In this document: positions 1 to 8,004 of the stretch, in pieces | Numbering within the stretch: position 1 is the stretch's first letter | Layout: each line of letters opens with the position of its first letter | Assembly (NCBI GenBank): GCA_002471665.1 | Contig: DKQK01000015.1 | Location: 39,981-103,980, forward strand | Length of the DNA stretch: 64,000 nucleotides | Direction of reading: 5' to 3' | Source of the DNA: Gammaproteobacteria bacterium UBA7310 | GTDB taxonomy: Bacteria; Pseudomonadota; Gammaproteobacteria; Pseudomonadales; Ketobacteraceae | Program-made: the position numbers and the translations under genes | The notes under the pieces: model-generated | What the model saw: only the letters and a program-made list of their open reading frames with translations | Database searches by the model: none | What the model was told of the DNA's origin: nothing

Positions 1-28
1 CACGGGAGAAGCCAAAGGAGAACCAACG

Positions 29-520
29 GTGAACGCACTGGAGCAACGCCTGCAAAGGCTGGAAGACATTGAAGCGATTCGACAATTGAAAGCAGCCTAT
101 CTGCATCATTGCGATCGCAAAAACATCGCTGCCATTCGAGAGTGTTTTGCCGCCGGTGCAGTACACATCGACTATGGCACACTGGGCACGTTCACCACGC
201 GGGATGAGTTTCTGAGCCTGTATGAAGAGCTTGCCTGCCACGCCCACATCATCGACATGCATCATGGCCAGAATGCCCGCATCCAGTGGCATTCACCACA
301 CCAGGCCAGTGCCGTCTGGGATCTATATTTCCACCAGATCGACAACCACCATCAGACCCTGACCCAACTGGCGGGCTATTACGAAGATGACTATGAGAGG
401 CGGGATAACCGCTGGCTGATCACCCGCAGCGTGTTTCGGGTGACCTCCTCCTGCGTAGTCCAAATGGACGATACCCAACTTCGCCTGCTGTTCGCCGGAG
501 CCCAACCACCGGCGGCATAA
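29..520 (+). CDS. NTF2/SnoaL-like protein
   Basis: A 163-residue protein of the SnoaL-like (NTF2-fold) type. The N-terminal helix LEQRLQRLEDIEAIRQLKAAY followed by a Cys/Asp-containing segment and the late W-x-I-x-R-S-V-F-R strand are typical of the SnoaL_4 group. Members are small cone-shaped proteins that bind hydrophobic ligands or act as isomerases, dehydratases or cyclases, so the precise reaction cannot be read from sequence. Translation starts at a GTG 8 nt after an AAAGGAG ribosome site. The gene lies upstream of a second NTF2-like protein and a cytochrome P450, but a 189-nt gap with an operator-like site separates it from them. It may be the last gene of an operon that begins outside the window. 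The fold assignment is fairly sure; the substrate is unknown. Confidence 0.75.
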   Translation: MNALEQRLQRLEDIEAIRQLKAAYLHHCDRKNIAAIRECFAAGAVHIDYGTLGTFTTRDEFLSLYEELACHAHIIDMHHGQNARIQWHSPHQASAVWDLYFHQIDNHHQTLTQLAGYYEDDYERRDNRWLITRSVFRVTSSCVVQMDDTQLRLLFAGAQPPAA

Positions 521-642
521 TTATTCATAAAATCATTAACTTAAGATACTCGCGACCCTGCAACTAAAAGCGTGATCAAGCTGCGGCCTGACACCACGGG
601 TCGGGCGCCGGCGCGCGCGCTATTGATGTCCCTGCCAAATAG

Positions 643-659
643 GTATACGGTGTAAACCT
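643..659. promoter_or_regulatory. Candidate TetR-family operator, copy 1
   Basis: The 17-mer GGTATACGGTGTAAACC lies 50 nt upstream of the NTF2-like gene that precedes the P450. Its reverse complement shares TACACCGTATAC with the perfect palindrome at 6667-6683. Two occurrences of such a motif at the two promoter regions of one catabolic cluster suggest a common regulator, most simply the TetR protein at 5469-6128. That link is inference. Confidence 0.6.
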
Positions 660-709
660 GTATCTTAGCCATGACAACAAAAACGAGAAATATTGCAGGA
701 GAGGATTCC

Positions 710-1354
710 ATGTACATTGGTAAAACCCTACCAGAACGCCCCATTCCCTTTGAGCAGTTTGATCCCGATTATCTGGCCAATTTTGTGCGCGACAACATCT
801 TGCCCAAGTGCGTCACCGAGCGCCAGAAGCTGATCTGCCAGAACTTCGTTGACCATGCCAGTGCCGAGTGCAAAGGTGATTATGAAACGCTGATGGCCTC
901 CTGTTCACAGCGGCGCCAGGATTACCGTCGCTGGGGCAAGGGTGATGACGGATTGATGGAAGGCATCCAGCCGCAATCCTATGATGAGCTGTGTGTATTC
1001 TACGGTAATCTGGTGACCTTCAACCTGTTTGTCATTCACCTGGAACTGGAAAAGTTCATCGTCGGTGAAGACACCCTGGTGCTGGAAGGCAACGTGCATC
1101 AAATGTACCCGGGCGCCATGCTGCCGGTGGCATTCGGTATCGAACCCGATGACGAAGACGCCGTGTACATGCTCACCATCCGCATGGCACTGTTCTTTAT
1201 TTTCGATGAGGATGGCATGGGCTGCGGCGAGCAATCCTATACCAACGGCGATCCCACCGAAGCCAGTTTCGTTAAAGTGCCCAACGAGCACGTACCACAA
1301 CGGTTCTGGGACAACATGAAAAAACAACAGGAGCTGCAGGACGCAGACGACTGA
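710..1354 (+). CDS. NTF2-like protein upstream of P450
   Basis: A 214-residue protein with an NTF2-like look: a helical N-terminus, a pattern like HAxAEckGDYxtlMAS, then YGNLVTFNLFVIHLELEKFIV with alternating hydrophobic strands and an acidic GIEPDDEDAVYML strand. Proteins of this kind are found next to P450s in steroid and isoprenoid catabolic clusters, where the fold often serves as isomerase, dehydratase or binding protein. The ATG at 710 is chosen over the in-frame ATG at 671 because a strong AGGAGAGG site lies 5 nt before it. It is 86 nt upstream of the P450 and probably co-transcribed with it from the operator-bearing promoter near 643. No catalytic residue can be assigned, and the function is unknown. 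Confidence 0.7.
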   Translation: MYIGKTLPERPIPFEQFDPDYLANFVRDNILPKCVTERQKLICQNFVDHASAECKGDYETLMASCSQRRQDYRRWGKGDDGLMEGIQPQSYDELCVFYGNLVTFNLFVIHLELEKFIVGEDTLVLEGNVHQMYPGAMLPVAFGIEPDDEDAVYMLTIRMALFFIFDEDGMGCGEQSYTNGDPTEASFVKVPNEHVPQRFWDNMKKQQELQDADD

Positions 1355-1440
1355 TTCCTTTCCCTGCAGGATCGCCGCCGGAGCCTGTTTCCGGCGGCAC
1401 GGATACGCCAGCATTGAACCGGTGACAAGGGAGAATCGTT

Positions 1441-2925
1441 ATGACGGCAACCGCACAGCTGCCACCCGGCCCCAGGGACATGAAAGTAAAACAGGCCATG
1501 AACATGGGTTATGGACTGTGGCAGTACCTGGAAAAGCAACAACAGACCTTCGGTGATTACTTTACCCTGCGCCTGCCCGGACAGGGCCCCATGGTGATCC
1601 TCTCCGATCCCAAAGCCATCAAGGATGTGTTTTCCCTGAGGCCGGATCAGTACGACGCCTCCCGCACCCAACTGCCTATGGATGTGGGGGAGGACAACAC
1701 GGTATTCCTGAATCAGAAACCCCATCAGGATTCCCGCAAGATGATCATCCCCCCGCTCAACACCCACCGCCTGAAAGACCGGGCCGGGGTGATGCATGAT
1801 ATTGTCACCGAGCACCTGAATGCCTGGCAGGTGGGGGACGAATTCAATATTCCACGCCTGGTGGGCGACATCACACTGGATGTGATCTGCTACACCGTTT
1901 TCAATTTACGCCGGGGTGATCGCAAGGACACCTACAAGCGGCTGATGCTGGGCTGGTTGCTGTCTGCCTGCAGCGACGCCAATTTTGCCGTGGGCTCCAT
2001 GATCGGCGCCAAACGTTACCGCGGCATGCTCAACAAGGCCTACCTGAAACGCACCCGGAAAGGGGATTTCGGCAACGGCAGGAAAGGCCTGTTCCCCTGG
2101 AAACAGGCCATCGATCTGAAGGTACAACTGGCGGACATGATCCGGCAGGATATTCGCGCCATTCGTGCCCGCATGGATGCCGGGGAAAGCCACATGCTGT
2201 CGGTGCTGGCACGGGCCACCGATGAAGACGGCAACCTGCTGGCAGAAGAACGGGTCATCTCAGAAACCGTTGGCCTGCTCATCGGTGGCCACGAAACCAG
2301 CGCTGCCACCTCGGCCTGGTTTATGCTCTGGCTGCTGAAAAAGCCCGAGGTCCTGCAGCGCATCCGCGAGGAAGTGAAAGCCTCCATTGCCGCAGAAGGC
2401 AGGTTTGATCCGCTGAAAGTGGCTGAGCTGCCCTACCTGACCGCCTGCCTCAATGAATCCCAGCGCCTGACACCGTCTGCGGTGGGCACGGTACGCTGGC
2501 TGACCCAGGATGCCCAGATCGGCGATTGGCTGATACCGGCAGGCAACTGCGTGTTCCCCTGCATTTACCTCACCCAGCGCAACAAATCAGTGTACGGTGA
2601 TGATGCCGAAGAATATCGGCCGCAACGCTGGCTTGAAAACAACAAGTTCGGCCCTAACGAGTATTTCCCCTTTGGCGGCGGCCGCCGGGCCTGTGTGGGC
2701 ATGAACCAGGCGCGTCAGCAATTGCGGATCATCTTTGCGGAGTTTGCCCGCCGGGTTCGTTTCAGCTCCATTCACGATGGTGGCGCCAACTGGCCAACAC
2801 CGCGCCAGATCGGCGGACAAACCGAACCGGACGTGGGGGTGATCGTGAAAGTGGAGGAAATACGCCCCGAATCCGCCGACTTTCCGGCAGCAGATACGGC
2901 CACCAGAGTTGCCCAAGGGGCCTGA
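1441..2925 (+). CDS. Cytochrome P450 monooxygenase
   Basis: A 494-residue soluble bacterial cytochrome P450 that inserts one oxygen atom from O2 into a substrate. Diagnostic motifs are all present. The I-helix oxygen-activation motif GGHETSA is at about residues 282-288, the ExxR pair is E339/R342, and the heme-binding loop FPFGGGRRACVGM carries the thiolate ligand Cys418. No N-terminal membrane anchor is seen. The ATG follows GGGAGAATCGTT. Electrons are probably delivered by the ferredoxin at 6246 and the reductase at 6757, which make this a class I system. Context with NTF2-like, MaoC, Ltp2-like and FadL-like genes suggests hydroxylation of a steroid- or terpenoid-like compound. The CYP family and substrate are not determinable by eye. 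A clear terminator follows 26 nt after the stop. Confidence 0.95.
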   Translation: MTATAQLPPGPRDMKVKQAMNMGYGLWQYLEKQQQTFGDYFTLRLPGQGPMVILSDPKAIKDVFSLRPDQYDASRTQLPMDVGEDNTVFLNQKPHQDSRKMIIPPLNTHRLKDRAGVMHDIVTEHLNAWQVGDEFNIPRLVGDITLDVICYTVFNLRRGDRKDTYKRLMLGWLLSACSDANFAVGSMIGAKRYRGMLNKAYLKRTRKGDFGNGRKGLFPWKQAIDLKVQLADMIRQDIRAIRARMDAGESHMLSVLARATDEDGNLLAEERVISETVGLLIGGHETSAATSAWFMLWLLKKPEVLQRIREEVKASIAAEGRFDPLKVAELPYLTACLNESQRLTPSAVGTVRWLTQDAQIGDWLIPAGNCVFPCIYLTQRNKSVYGDDAEEYRPQRWLENNKFGPNEYFPFGGGRRACVGMNQARQQLRIIFAEFARRVRFSSIHDGGANWPTPRQIGGQTEPDVGVIVKVEEIRPESADFPAADTATRVAQGA

Positions 2926-2951
2926 TTTGCAAATCATTACCCTTCTACTAC

Positions 2952-2978
2952 AAAGCCCCACAAGTGGGGCTTTTTCCT
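2952..2978 (+). terminator. Rho-independent terminator after P450
   Basis: A 9-bp perfect stem (AAAGCCCCA / TGGGGCTTT, 2952-2960 and 2965-2973) with a CAAG loop runs into TTTTTCC. It ends the NTF2-like/P450 transcription unit. Confidence 0.9.
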
Positions 2979-3042
2979 TTTTCTATCAGACACTTCCCCG
3001 CCCGGGGAACGCCTACCTGTTTGTTCTGTAAGGGAAACTCGA

Positions 3043-3064
3043 TTTGACAATACCCATTGTCAAA
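3043..3064. promoter_or_regulatory. 22-bp perfect dyad, candidate operator
   Basis: TTTGACAAT and its exact complement ATTGTCAAA are separated by ACCC. The left arm contains TTGACA, a perfect -35 hexamer. With a 17-nt spacer the -10 would fall at 3067-3072, reading AATATT or TATTAT, so a repressor bound here could block a promoter for the hydrolase at 3283. The sequence is unrelated to the TATAC-type operators of the same cluster. Confidence 0.55.
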
Positions 3065-3282
3065 AAATATTATGGCATCACAAATATTATGGCGGCGCAC
3101 GGTTGCCTGCAATACCGCCGCGACAAGCAACACAATGACCGCTCAACAATAAATAAAACACGCAAGCAAGGGATGCTTGCCAACAATAACAACCAGACCG
3201 GGACGAGCTATTGCGATGCACTCTGTCGCACGACGTGAGTTATGCAACGTCCGTACAAAAGGTCATGTTTGGGGACGAAGTA

Positions 3283-5376
3283 ATGCACCAGGGAATCCAT
3301 CGATCTATCCGCCTACTGCTTTGCACCGTTGTGGCAGGGGGCTTACTGAGCGCCTGTATTGGAGAGGATTCAGCTTCCAATGACAACAACAGCAGCCAAC
3401 GCACCAGCAATCCAGCAGAAACCTCCGCTGGTAACACTGAATCACCCCTGCCTGCTGATGAACAGATCATTCTCAACGACGATGCCCAGGCGGTGCTGGA
3501 AACCAGTGGCAGCGGCACTATCTATCAGCGGGCCGCAGAATACCCCAAAGCGGTGAACCTGCCCCTGCAGTTCATCGATACCATTTACGGCAAGAAACTG
3601 AGCGCCAGGGTTACCGTTCCCGCCGATGAGAACGGCCAGCCGATACCCGGCCAGTTCCCGGTTATCCTCACTCAATCCGCCTACAACACCAACCTGATGA
3701 GCCTGCTGCTGGGCAAGGTACCGGGTAATCTGCTACTGGGTGTTACCGATTCCTTTATTGTGCGGCGGGGCTATGTGCAGGTGGCGGTGGATGCCTACGG
3801 CACCGGCGCTTCCAGCGGCGGCTGGGATCTGCTGGGCCCCAATGAACAAGCCGCTTACTCCGATGCGGCGCAATGGGCCAAAACCCAGCCCTGGTCCAAC
3901 GGTAAACTGGGGGTGGCGGGGGTATCCTACATGGCCATTACCTCGCTGTTCACATCACAACTACGCCCGGACCTGGTGGACGCGGCCTTCGTCAGCCTGC
4001 CCATGGGCGACGCCATGCGCGGCACCGTGGGCATCGGCGGCATGCTCAATGGCCTGTTCATGAGCCGCTGGCTGCAGCTGACCCACTTCACGTCCACCCA
4101 GAACGTGCCCACATCGCTACTCAACCCCAAACACATGCAGCATCTGATCAGCGCCACCGACGAACATGTGGCACAGATGAGAAGCTATTTTCTGCCGTTG
4201 ATCAACCAGGCCCTGGACGGCGAGCCCACCTATAACTTCCAGACCGAGTATTGGAGCCTGCGCTCACCCATTACCAATATGGATAAAGTGGAAGCCCCCA
4301 CCCTGATTCTGGGTGCCTTGCACGACCTGTTTCAGCGGGATGAGCCGCTGTTGTACGAGATTCTCAAAAACAAAGGAGTGGACAGCCGCCTGGTAATCTA
4401 TGACGGCAGTCACTTTGTGAACTTTGTGGCCACCCACATTGGTAATGAAACCGTGCCGCCGGTGGATCTGATGCTGCTGCAGTGGTTTGACAAATACCTG
4501 AAAGGCATCGACACCAACACCGAATCCATGCCCCAGGTTACCCAGTTTGTGAAAAACTATCCTACCCCCAGCACCCCCGCCCAATTCAAGGGTGATCACT
4601 TCGCCACGGCCACTGACTGGCCGCACCCATTGATGACACCGGAGCGCTGGTATCTGCGGGAAGATCAGGGCCTGAGCAAAACCGCACCCACCACCGAAGA
4701 AAGCGGCCCGCAGATGACCCAACCGGAACATCCCAGCGGTTTCGCCTACGATGCCAATGGCCTGCTGGGTGTGGAGCTGAACATCAACGACGGCACCGAA
4801 TGTTCACGCAGTTTCGATCAATGGACACTGGGCCTGAACCTGCCCAAGGCCTGCTTCAGCAACAGCGACCTGGTACCCCAGCAGCGGGTGATTTTTGAAT
4901 CCGAGCCCATGGCGGAAGACTACTACATCAACGGCCCCATCCAGGCCGATATCTGGATCGACAGCACAGTGACCGAAGCGGTGGTCTCCGTGCAGGTTGA
5001 AGAGGTGTCCGCGCGCCAATCCCTGCCCATCACCAATGGCCAGCTACTGGCCTCCGGCCGCCTGGTGGACGAATCCCGCTCCCGCTTTGTGGAGGGTGTG
5101 ATGATTCAGCCCTATCACCCCTTTGCAGAAGCCACCAGCGCACCGCTGGTACCGGGCGAAGTGGTGAAAATGCAAATTGAAGTATTCCCCACCAGCGCCA
5201 TCATTCGCCAGGGCAATAAACTGCGAATTTCCATCAGCCCCAGCAACCAGGCTCAGGCCATGCTGAATTACCCGCGCCAGGCCATGGCGGAAGGCGGGGT
5301 GACCACCATTCATATCAGTCCGCAGTACCCGTCCAGTGTGGTGCTGCCCATGGTGCCCACCTCCGCCCTCAATTAA
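3283..5376 (+). CDS. CocE/NonD-family hydrolase lipoprotein
   Basis: A 697-residue alpha/beta-hydrolase of the CocE/NonD/X-Pro dipeptidyl-peptidase S15 class, which cleaves ester or amide bonds. The putative triad is Ser215 in GVSYMA, Asp348 in GALHDLF and His377 in DGSHFVNF, spaced as in CocE. The C-terminal third is the usual beta-sandwich domain. The N-terminus is a lipoprotein signal, IRLLLCTVVAGGLLSAC, with the lipidated Cys at residue 25 and a Ser/Asn-rich linker after it, so it acts in the periplasm or at the outer membrane. The start at 3283 follows GGGGACGAAG; longer in-frame starts exist (3211, 3265). Its place in the cluster suggests it releases the P450 substrate from an ester before import, which is inference. 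Confidence 0.88.
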   Translation: MHQGIHRSIRLLLCTVVAGGLLSACIGEDSASNDNNSSQRTSNPAETSAGNTESPLPADEQIILNDDAQAVLETSGSGTIYQRAAEYPKAVNLPLQFIDTIYGKKLSARVTVPADENGQPIPGQFPVILTQSAYNTNLMSLLLGKVPGNLLLGVTDSFIVRRGYVQVAVDAYGTGASSGGWDLLGPNEQAAYSDAAQWAKTQPWSNGKLGVAGVSYMAITSLFTSQLRPDLVDAAFVSLPMGDAMRGTVGIGGMLNGLFMSRWLQLTHFTSTQNVPTSLLNPKHMQHLISATDEHVAQMRSYFLPLINQALDGEPTYNFQTEYWSLRSPITNMDKVEAPTLILGALHDLFQRDEPLLYEILKNKGVDSRLVIYDGSHFVNFVATHIGNETVPPVDLMLLQWFDKYLKGIDTNTESMPQVTQFVKNYPTPSTPAQFKGDHFATATDWPHPLMTPERWYLREDQGLSKTAPTTEESGPQMTQPEHPSGFAYDANGLLGVELNINDGTECSRSFDQWTLGLNLPKACFSNSDLVPQQRVIFESEPMAEDYYINGPIQADIWIDSTVTEAVVSVQVEEVSARQSLPITNGQLLASGRLVDESRSRFVEGVMIQPYHPFAEATSAPLVPGEVVKMQIEVFPTSAIIRQGNKLRISISPSNQAQAMLNYPRQAMAEGGVTTIHISPQYPSSVVLPMVPTSALN

Positions 5377-5418
5377 GACCTAAAAAAGCAGTATGGATAC
5401 GACTTCAACATTTAAGAT

Positions 5419-5444
5419 GGCGGCGCGGCTGAACCTGCGCCGCC
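5419..5444. terminator. GC-rich hairpin between convergent genes
   Basis: An 8-bp stem GGCGGCGC / GCGCCGCC with a 10-nt loop lies between the convergent hydrolase and TetR genes. No T-tract follows on either strand, so termination is plausible but not proven. Confidence 0.4.
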
Positions 5445-5468
5445 CTATGGAAGAGTCAAGCGGAAGAG

Positions 5469-6128
5469 TTAAGCGGCAGAGTAGCGCGCTTTCAATTCAC
5501 GCATGGTACCCAACACCATCAGGGTGCTGCTTTCCACCAACACATTTTGCCGGATCTCATAGCCACTCAGCATCCAATGCACCGCCACCGCCGACACCGC
5601 GCCATTAATGGCGGCCGCCAAAGCCTTGGCAAAATCATCGGATACCTGCAAATCGGGATTGTCCATGCGCAACATTGTTAATGCCAATGCCGACAGCGCC
5701 ACCACGTTCTCGTGTAGAATTTCCTTCACCCGATCGGTACCCACCAGGCTTTCGATATAGAGCACGCGAACAACACGGTCATTGCGCATCGATGTGAAAT
5801 ACAATTCCAGGCAAGCGCTGATACGGTCTTCCAGCTCCTCGGGCAGATTCGGTAACAGCGCCAGAAAACGCTGGGCGCTAAGATCAATCTGCCGGCGAAA
5901 CACGGCACAAAACAGATCGTCGGTATCGGTGAAGGATTCGTAGAAATATCGTTCGGTAAGACTGGCTTCCTTGCACAGTTTGCGCACCGTGGCACCCCGC
6001 ATACCCAGGCTGCCGAACACTTCCAGACCGGCTTCCAGAAAACGCTCGCGCCGCTCGTTTACACGCTCGGTCTCGCTCAGGCCACCGTAGGTTCGTTTTG
6101 ATGATTTTTTGTCTGATGAAGTCGTCAT
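5469..6128 (-). CDS. TetR/AcrR-family transcriptional regulator
   Basis: A 219-residue TetR-type repressor. The N-terminal helix-turn-helix lies at about residues 27-70 (RRERFLEAGLEVFGSLGMRG, ATVRKLCKEASLTERYFYESF), followed by a helical ligand-binding and dimerisation domain. Such proteins bind short palindromes and leave DNA when a pathway ligand binds. It lies downstream of the ferredoxin gene on the same strand, 117 nt away with a hairpin between, and converges on the hydrolase. The two TATAC-containing sites at 643 and 6667 are good candidates for its operators, and the inducer may be the substrate of the P450 pathway. The family is certain; the operator assignment is inference. Confidence 0.92.
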   Translation of the reverse strand: MTTSSDKKSSKRTYGGLSETERVNERRERFLEAGLEVFGSLGMRGATVRKLCKEASLTERYFYESFTDTDDLFCAVFRRQIDLSAQRFLALLPNLPEELEDRISACLELYFTSMRNDRVVRVLYIESLVGTDRVKEILHENVVALSALALTMLRMDNPDLQVSDDFAKALAAAINGAVSAVAVHWMLSGYEIRQNVLVESSTLMVLGTMRELKARYSAA

Positions 6129-6198
6129 AGATGAATTTCACTACAAAGCCCGGCCACAGTAAAGCAACTCCGGGCAGACCCCATGCAGACCAAACAGT

Positions 6199-6224
6199 CG
6201 GTCAACAGCAATCGCTGTTGACCG
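6199..6224. repeat. Perfect 11-bp hairpin between tetR and ferredoxin genes
   Basis: CGGTCAACAGC and its exact complement are separated by AATC. There is no T-tract on the minus strand. It may be a weak attenuator between the ferredoxin and tetR genes, an mRNA-stabilising hairpin, or a protein-binding site. Confidence 0.5.
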
Positions 6225-6245
6225 CATAGTCCTGTTGTGCCGGGC

Positions 6246-6566
6246 TTAGTAATCCTGCTGGGCAATGGTGACCTTCATGCCGTCCATGTCATCCGTCAGC
6301 GTAATCTGACAGGATAGACGGGAGTTATCCTTATAATGCTCAGTACTGCTTACCAGCTGCAGTTCATCCTCACTGGGAGCATGCAACTTCTCTTTCCATC
6401 CATCTTCAATATAACAATGGCAGGACGAACAGGAACAAACCCCGCCGCAAATGGCCAGCACATCGTCGTAACCGTTGTCCCGCAACGCTTCCATCAATGT
6501 TTCGCCGGAATTGGCTTCCAGGGATGTCACGTTACCCGCCAGGTCTGTAATCTCTAAAGTCGGCAT
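6246..6566 (-). CDS. [2Fe-2S] ferredoxin, adrenodoxin/putidaredoxin type
   Basis: A 106-residue vertebrate-type [2Fe-2S] ferredoxin. The cluster ligands are Cys40, Cys46 and Cys49 in ICGGVCSCSSCHCY plus Cys86 in RLSCQI, giving the family pattern C-x5-C-x2-C-x36-C. Two extra cysteines, 44 and 51, sit in the loop. This family carries single electrons from an FAD reductase to a P450. The reductase is encoded divergently 190 nt away and the P450 lies at 1441, so the three can form a complete class I chain. The minus-strand start is preceded by a GGAG-containing stretch. The gene shares its control region, including the palindrome at 6667-6683, with the reductase. Confidence 0.93.
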   Translation of the reverse strand: MPTLEITDLAGNVTSLEANSGETLMEALRDNGYDDVLAICGGVCSCSSCHCYIEDGWKEKLHAPSEDELQLVSSTEHYKDNSRLSCQITLTDDMDGMKVTIAQQDY

Positions 6567-6640
6567 CTCTCTACTCCTGCTTTTTTCTTATCACTTGCTG
6601 ATGAAATTCCCGGTGTAAAACCTTTTTAGGGACATGGCAA

Positions 6641-6671
6641 TTGACAGGCCACCCCTTGAATGAATTAGTAT
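6641..6671 (+). promoter_or_regulatory. Candidate promoter for ferredoxin reductase
   Basis: TTGACA (6641-6646) and TAGTAT (6666-6671) are separated by 19 nt, a somewhat long spacer. The -10-like hexamer overlaps the palindrome at 6667-6683, as expected if a bound repressor occludes the polymerase. Confidence 0.4.
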
Positions 6672-6683
6672 ACACCGTATACT
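6667..6683. promoter_or_regulatory. Candidate TetR-family operator, copy 2
   Basis: AGTATACACCGTATACT is a perfect inverted repeat with 7-bp arms and a 3-bp centre, in the middle of the divergent ferredoxin/reductase promoter region. It shares TACACCGTATAC with the site upstream of the NTF2/P450 genes (read on the minus strand). Size and symmetry fit a TetR dimer site. Confidence 0.7.
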
Positions 6684-6756
6684 TTAAACAACAACCGCTA
6701 ATCAATACCCCAACAATAAAAATGAAGGCCACTGCAAAGCATGAGGAGCCCAGAGC

Positions 6757-7995
6757 ATGAATGACCAACAGACCTGTATCATCATTGGCGCCAGCCACGC
6801 CGGGGCGCAACTGGCAACCAGCGTACGCAAGGAAGGCTGGCAGGGTCGTATTCTTCTGATCGGTGATGAGCCACAGGCACCCTATCACCGCCCTCCGCTG
6901 TCCAAGGCTCTGCTGATGCAGGAAAAAACCGCCGGGGAACTGGATATTTTCAAACCCACGGTATACGACAAGGCCGGGGTTGAATTGCAACTGGGCCGCC
7001 GGGTCAAAGCCATTGACCGCGCCGGCAAAACCCTGATTCTGGACAACAATGAAACCCTGCCCTACGACAAACTGGCACTGTGCACCGGTGCCCGGGTACG
7101 CACGCTGGACATTCCCGGTGCCGATCTGGCCGGGGTACATTACCTGCGCACCCTGGCCGATGCCGAAGCCATACAGCAACAGGTAAAACCCGGTGCCAAA
7201 GCGGTCATCGTGGGGGGCGGCTACATTGGGCTGGAAACCGCCGCCTCGCTGCGCAAGCTGGGCATGGAGGTCACGGTGCTGGAGATGATGAACCGGGTAC
7301 TGGAACGGGTTACCGCGCCGCAGCTGTCGGACTACTACAGTCGGCTGCACCGGCAACAGGGTGTAAACATCATCACCAACGCCCAGGCGCAGGCCATCCT
7401 TGGCAACGGCCGGGTACAACAGGTTCAGTGCAACAACGACCTGGTGCTGGACGCCGACCTTGTTATCATCGGCATCGGCGTCATCCCCAATACGGAGTTG
7501 GCCGCCGCCGCCGGGCTCGCCATTGAAAACGGCATCGTGGTGGATGAATTTGCCGGCACCGGCGATCCGGACATCGTGGCCGCCGGTGACTGCACCTTCC
7601 ACCCCAACGATCTGCTGGGCTATCGTCTGCGCCTGGAATCCGTACCCAACGCCATGGAGCAGGCCAAAACCGCCGCCGCCACCCTCTGTGGCAAAGCCAG
7701 GGCCTATCACGCCCTGCCCTGGTTCTGGTCTGACCAGTACCACATCAAGCTGCAGATTGCCGGTTTCAATAAAGGCTATGATCGCGTGGTGCTGCGGGGC
7801 AGCCCGGATTCCCACCAGTTTGTGGCCTGGTATCTACAAGGGGATAAAATCCTCGCCGCGGACTGCATCAACAGCCCCAGGGAGTTTATGCAGGCCAAAA
7901 AAATTATCGGCCAGCAACTGGCCCTGAAGGCCACCGATCTGGCAGACTGCCAACAGGATCTGGCCCAGTTGGTGCTGTCTGCAGCGGCGGCCTGA
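6757..7995 (+). CDS. FAD-dependent ferredoxin reductase
   Basis: A 412-residue NAD(P)H:ferredoxin oxidoreductase of the putidaredoxin/rhodocoxin reductase type. The FAD-binding Rossmann motif is IIIGASHAGAQLA (residues about 6-18), with Ser where Gly is more usual. The NAD(P)H motif VIVGGGYIGLETA begins near residue 150, and the second FAD motif DIVAAGDC lies near residue 270. The C-terminal reductase domain closes the protein. It would reduce the ferredoxin encoded divergently next door, which in turn feeds the P450 at 1441. The ATG follows a GAGGAG ribosome site. Its control region contains the perfect palindrome at 6667. Confidence 0.93.
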   Translation: MNDQQTCIIIGASHAGAQLATSVRKEGWQGRILLIGDEPQAPYHRPPLSKALLMQEKTAGELDIFKPTVYDKAGVELQLGRRVKAIDRAGKTLILDNNETLPYDKLALCTGARVRTLDIPGADLAGVHYLRTLADAEAIQQQVKPGAKAVIVGGGYIGLETAASLRKLGMEVTVLEMMNRVLERVTAPQLSDYYSRLHRQQGVNIITNAQAQAILGNGRVQQVQCNNDLVLDADLVIIGIGVIPNTELAAAAGLAIENGIVVDEFAGTGDPDIVAAGDCTFHPNDLLGYRLRLESVPNAMEQAKTAAATLCGKARAYHALPWFWSDQYHIKLQIAGFNKGYDRVVLRGSPDSHQFVAWYLQGDKILAADCINSPREFMQAKKIIGQQLALKATDLADCQQDLAQLVLSAAAA

Positions 7996-8004
7996 GCCTG
8001 CGGG

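Larger units (their letters stand above)
2926..3282. other. Intergenic region with terminator and operator-like dyad
   Basis: This 357-nt gap separates the P450 from the hydrolase lipoprotein. It contains the P450 terminator, the 22-bp dyad at 3043-3064 and an 11-bp direct repeat AATATTATGGC (3066-3076 and 3083-3093). It is AT-rich around the dyad, unlike the genes. I see no convincing coding sequence in it. Confidence 0.7.

Noticed and set aside
6571..7815. A long open frame on the minus strand opposite the ferredoxin reductase
   Set aside because: It mirrors the strongly supported reductase, has low-complexity Gly/Val/Gln composition, and no ribosome site or family motif.
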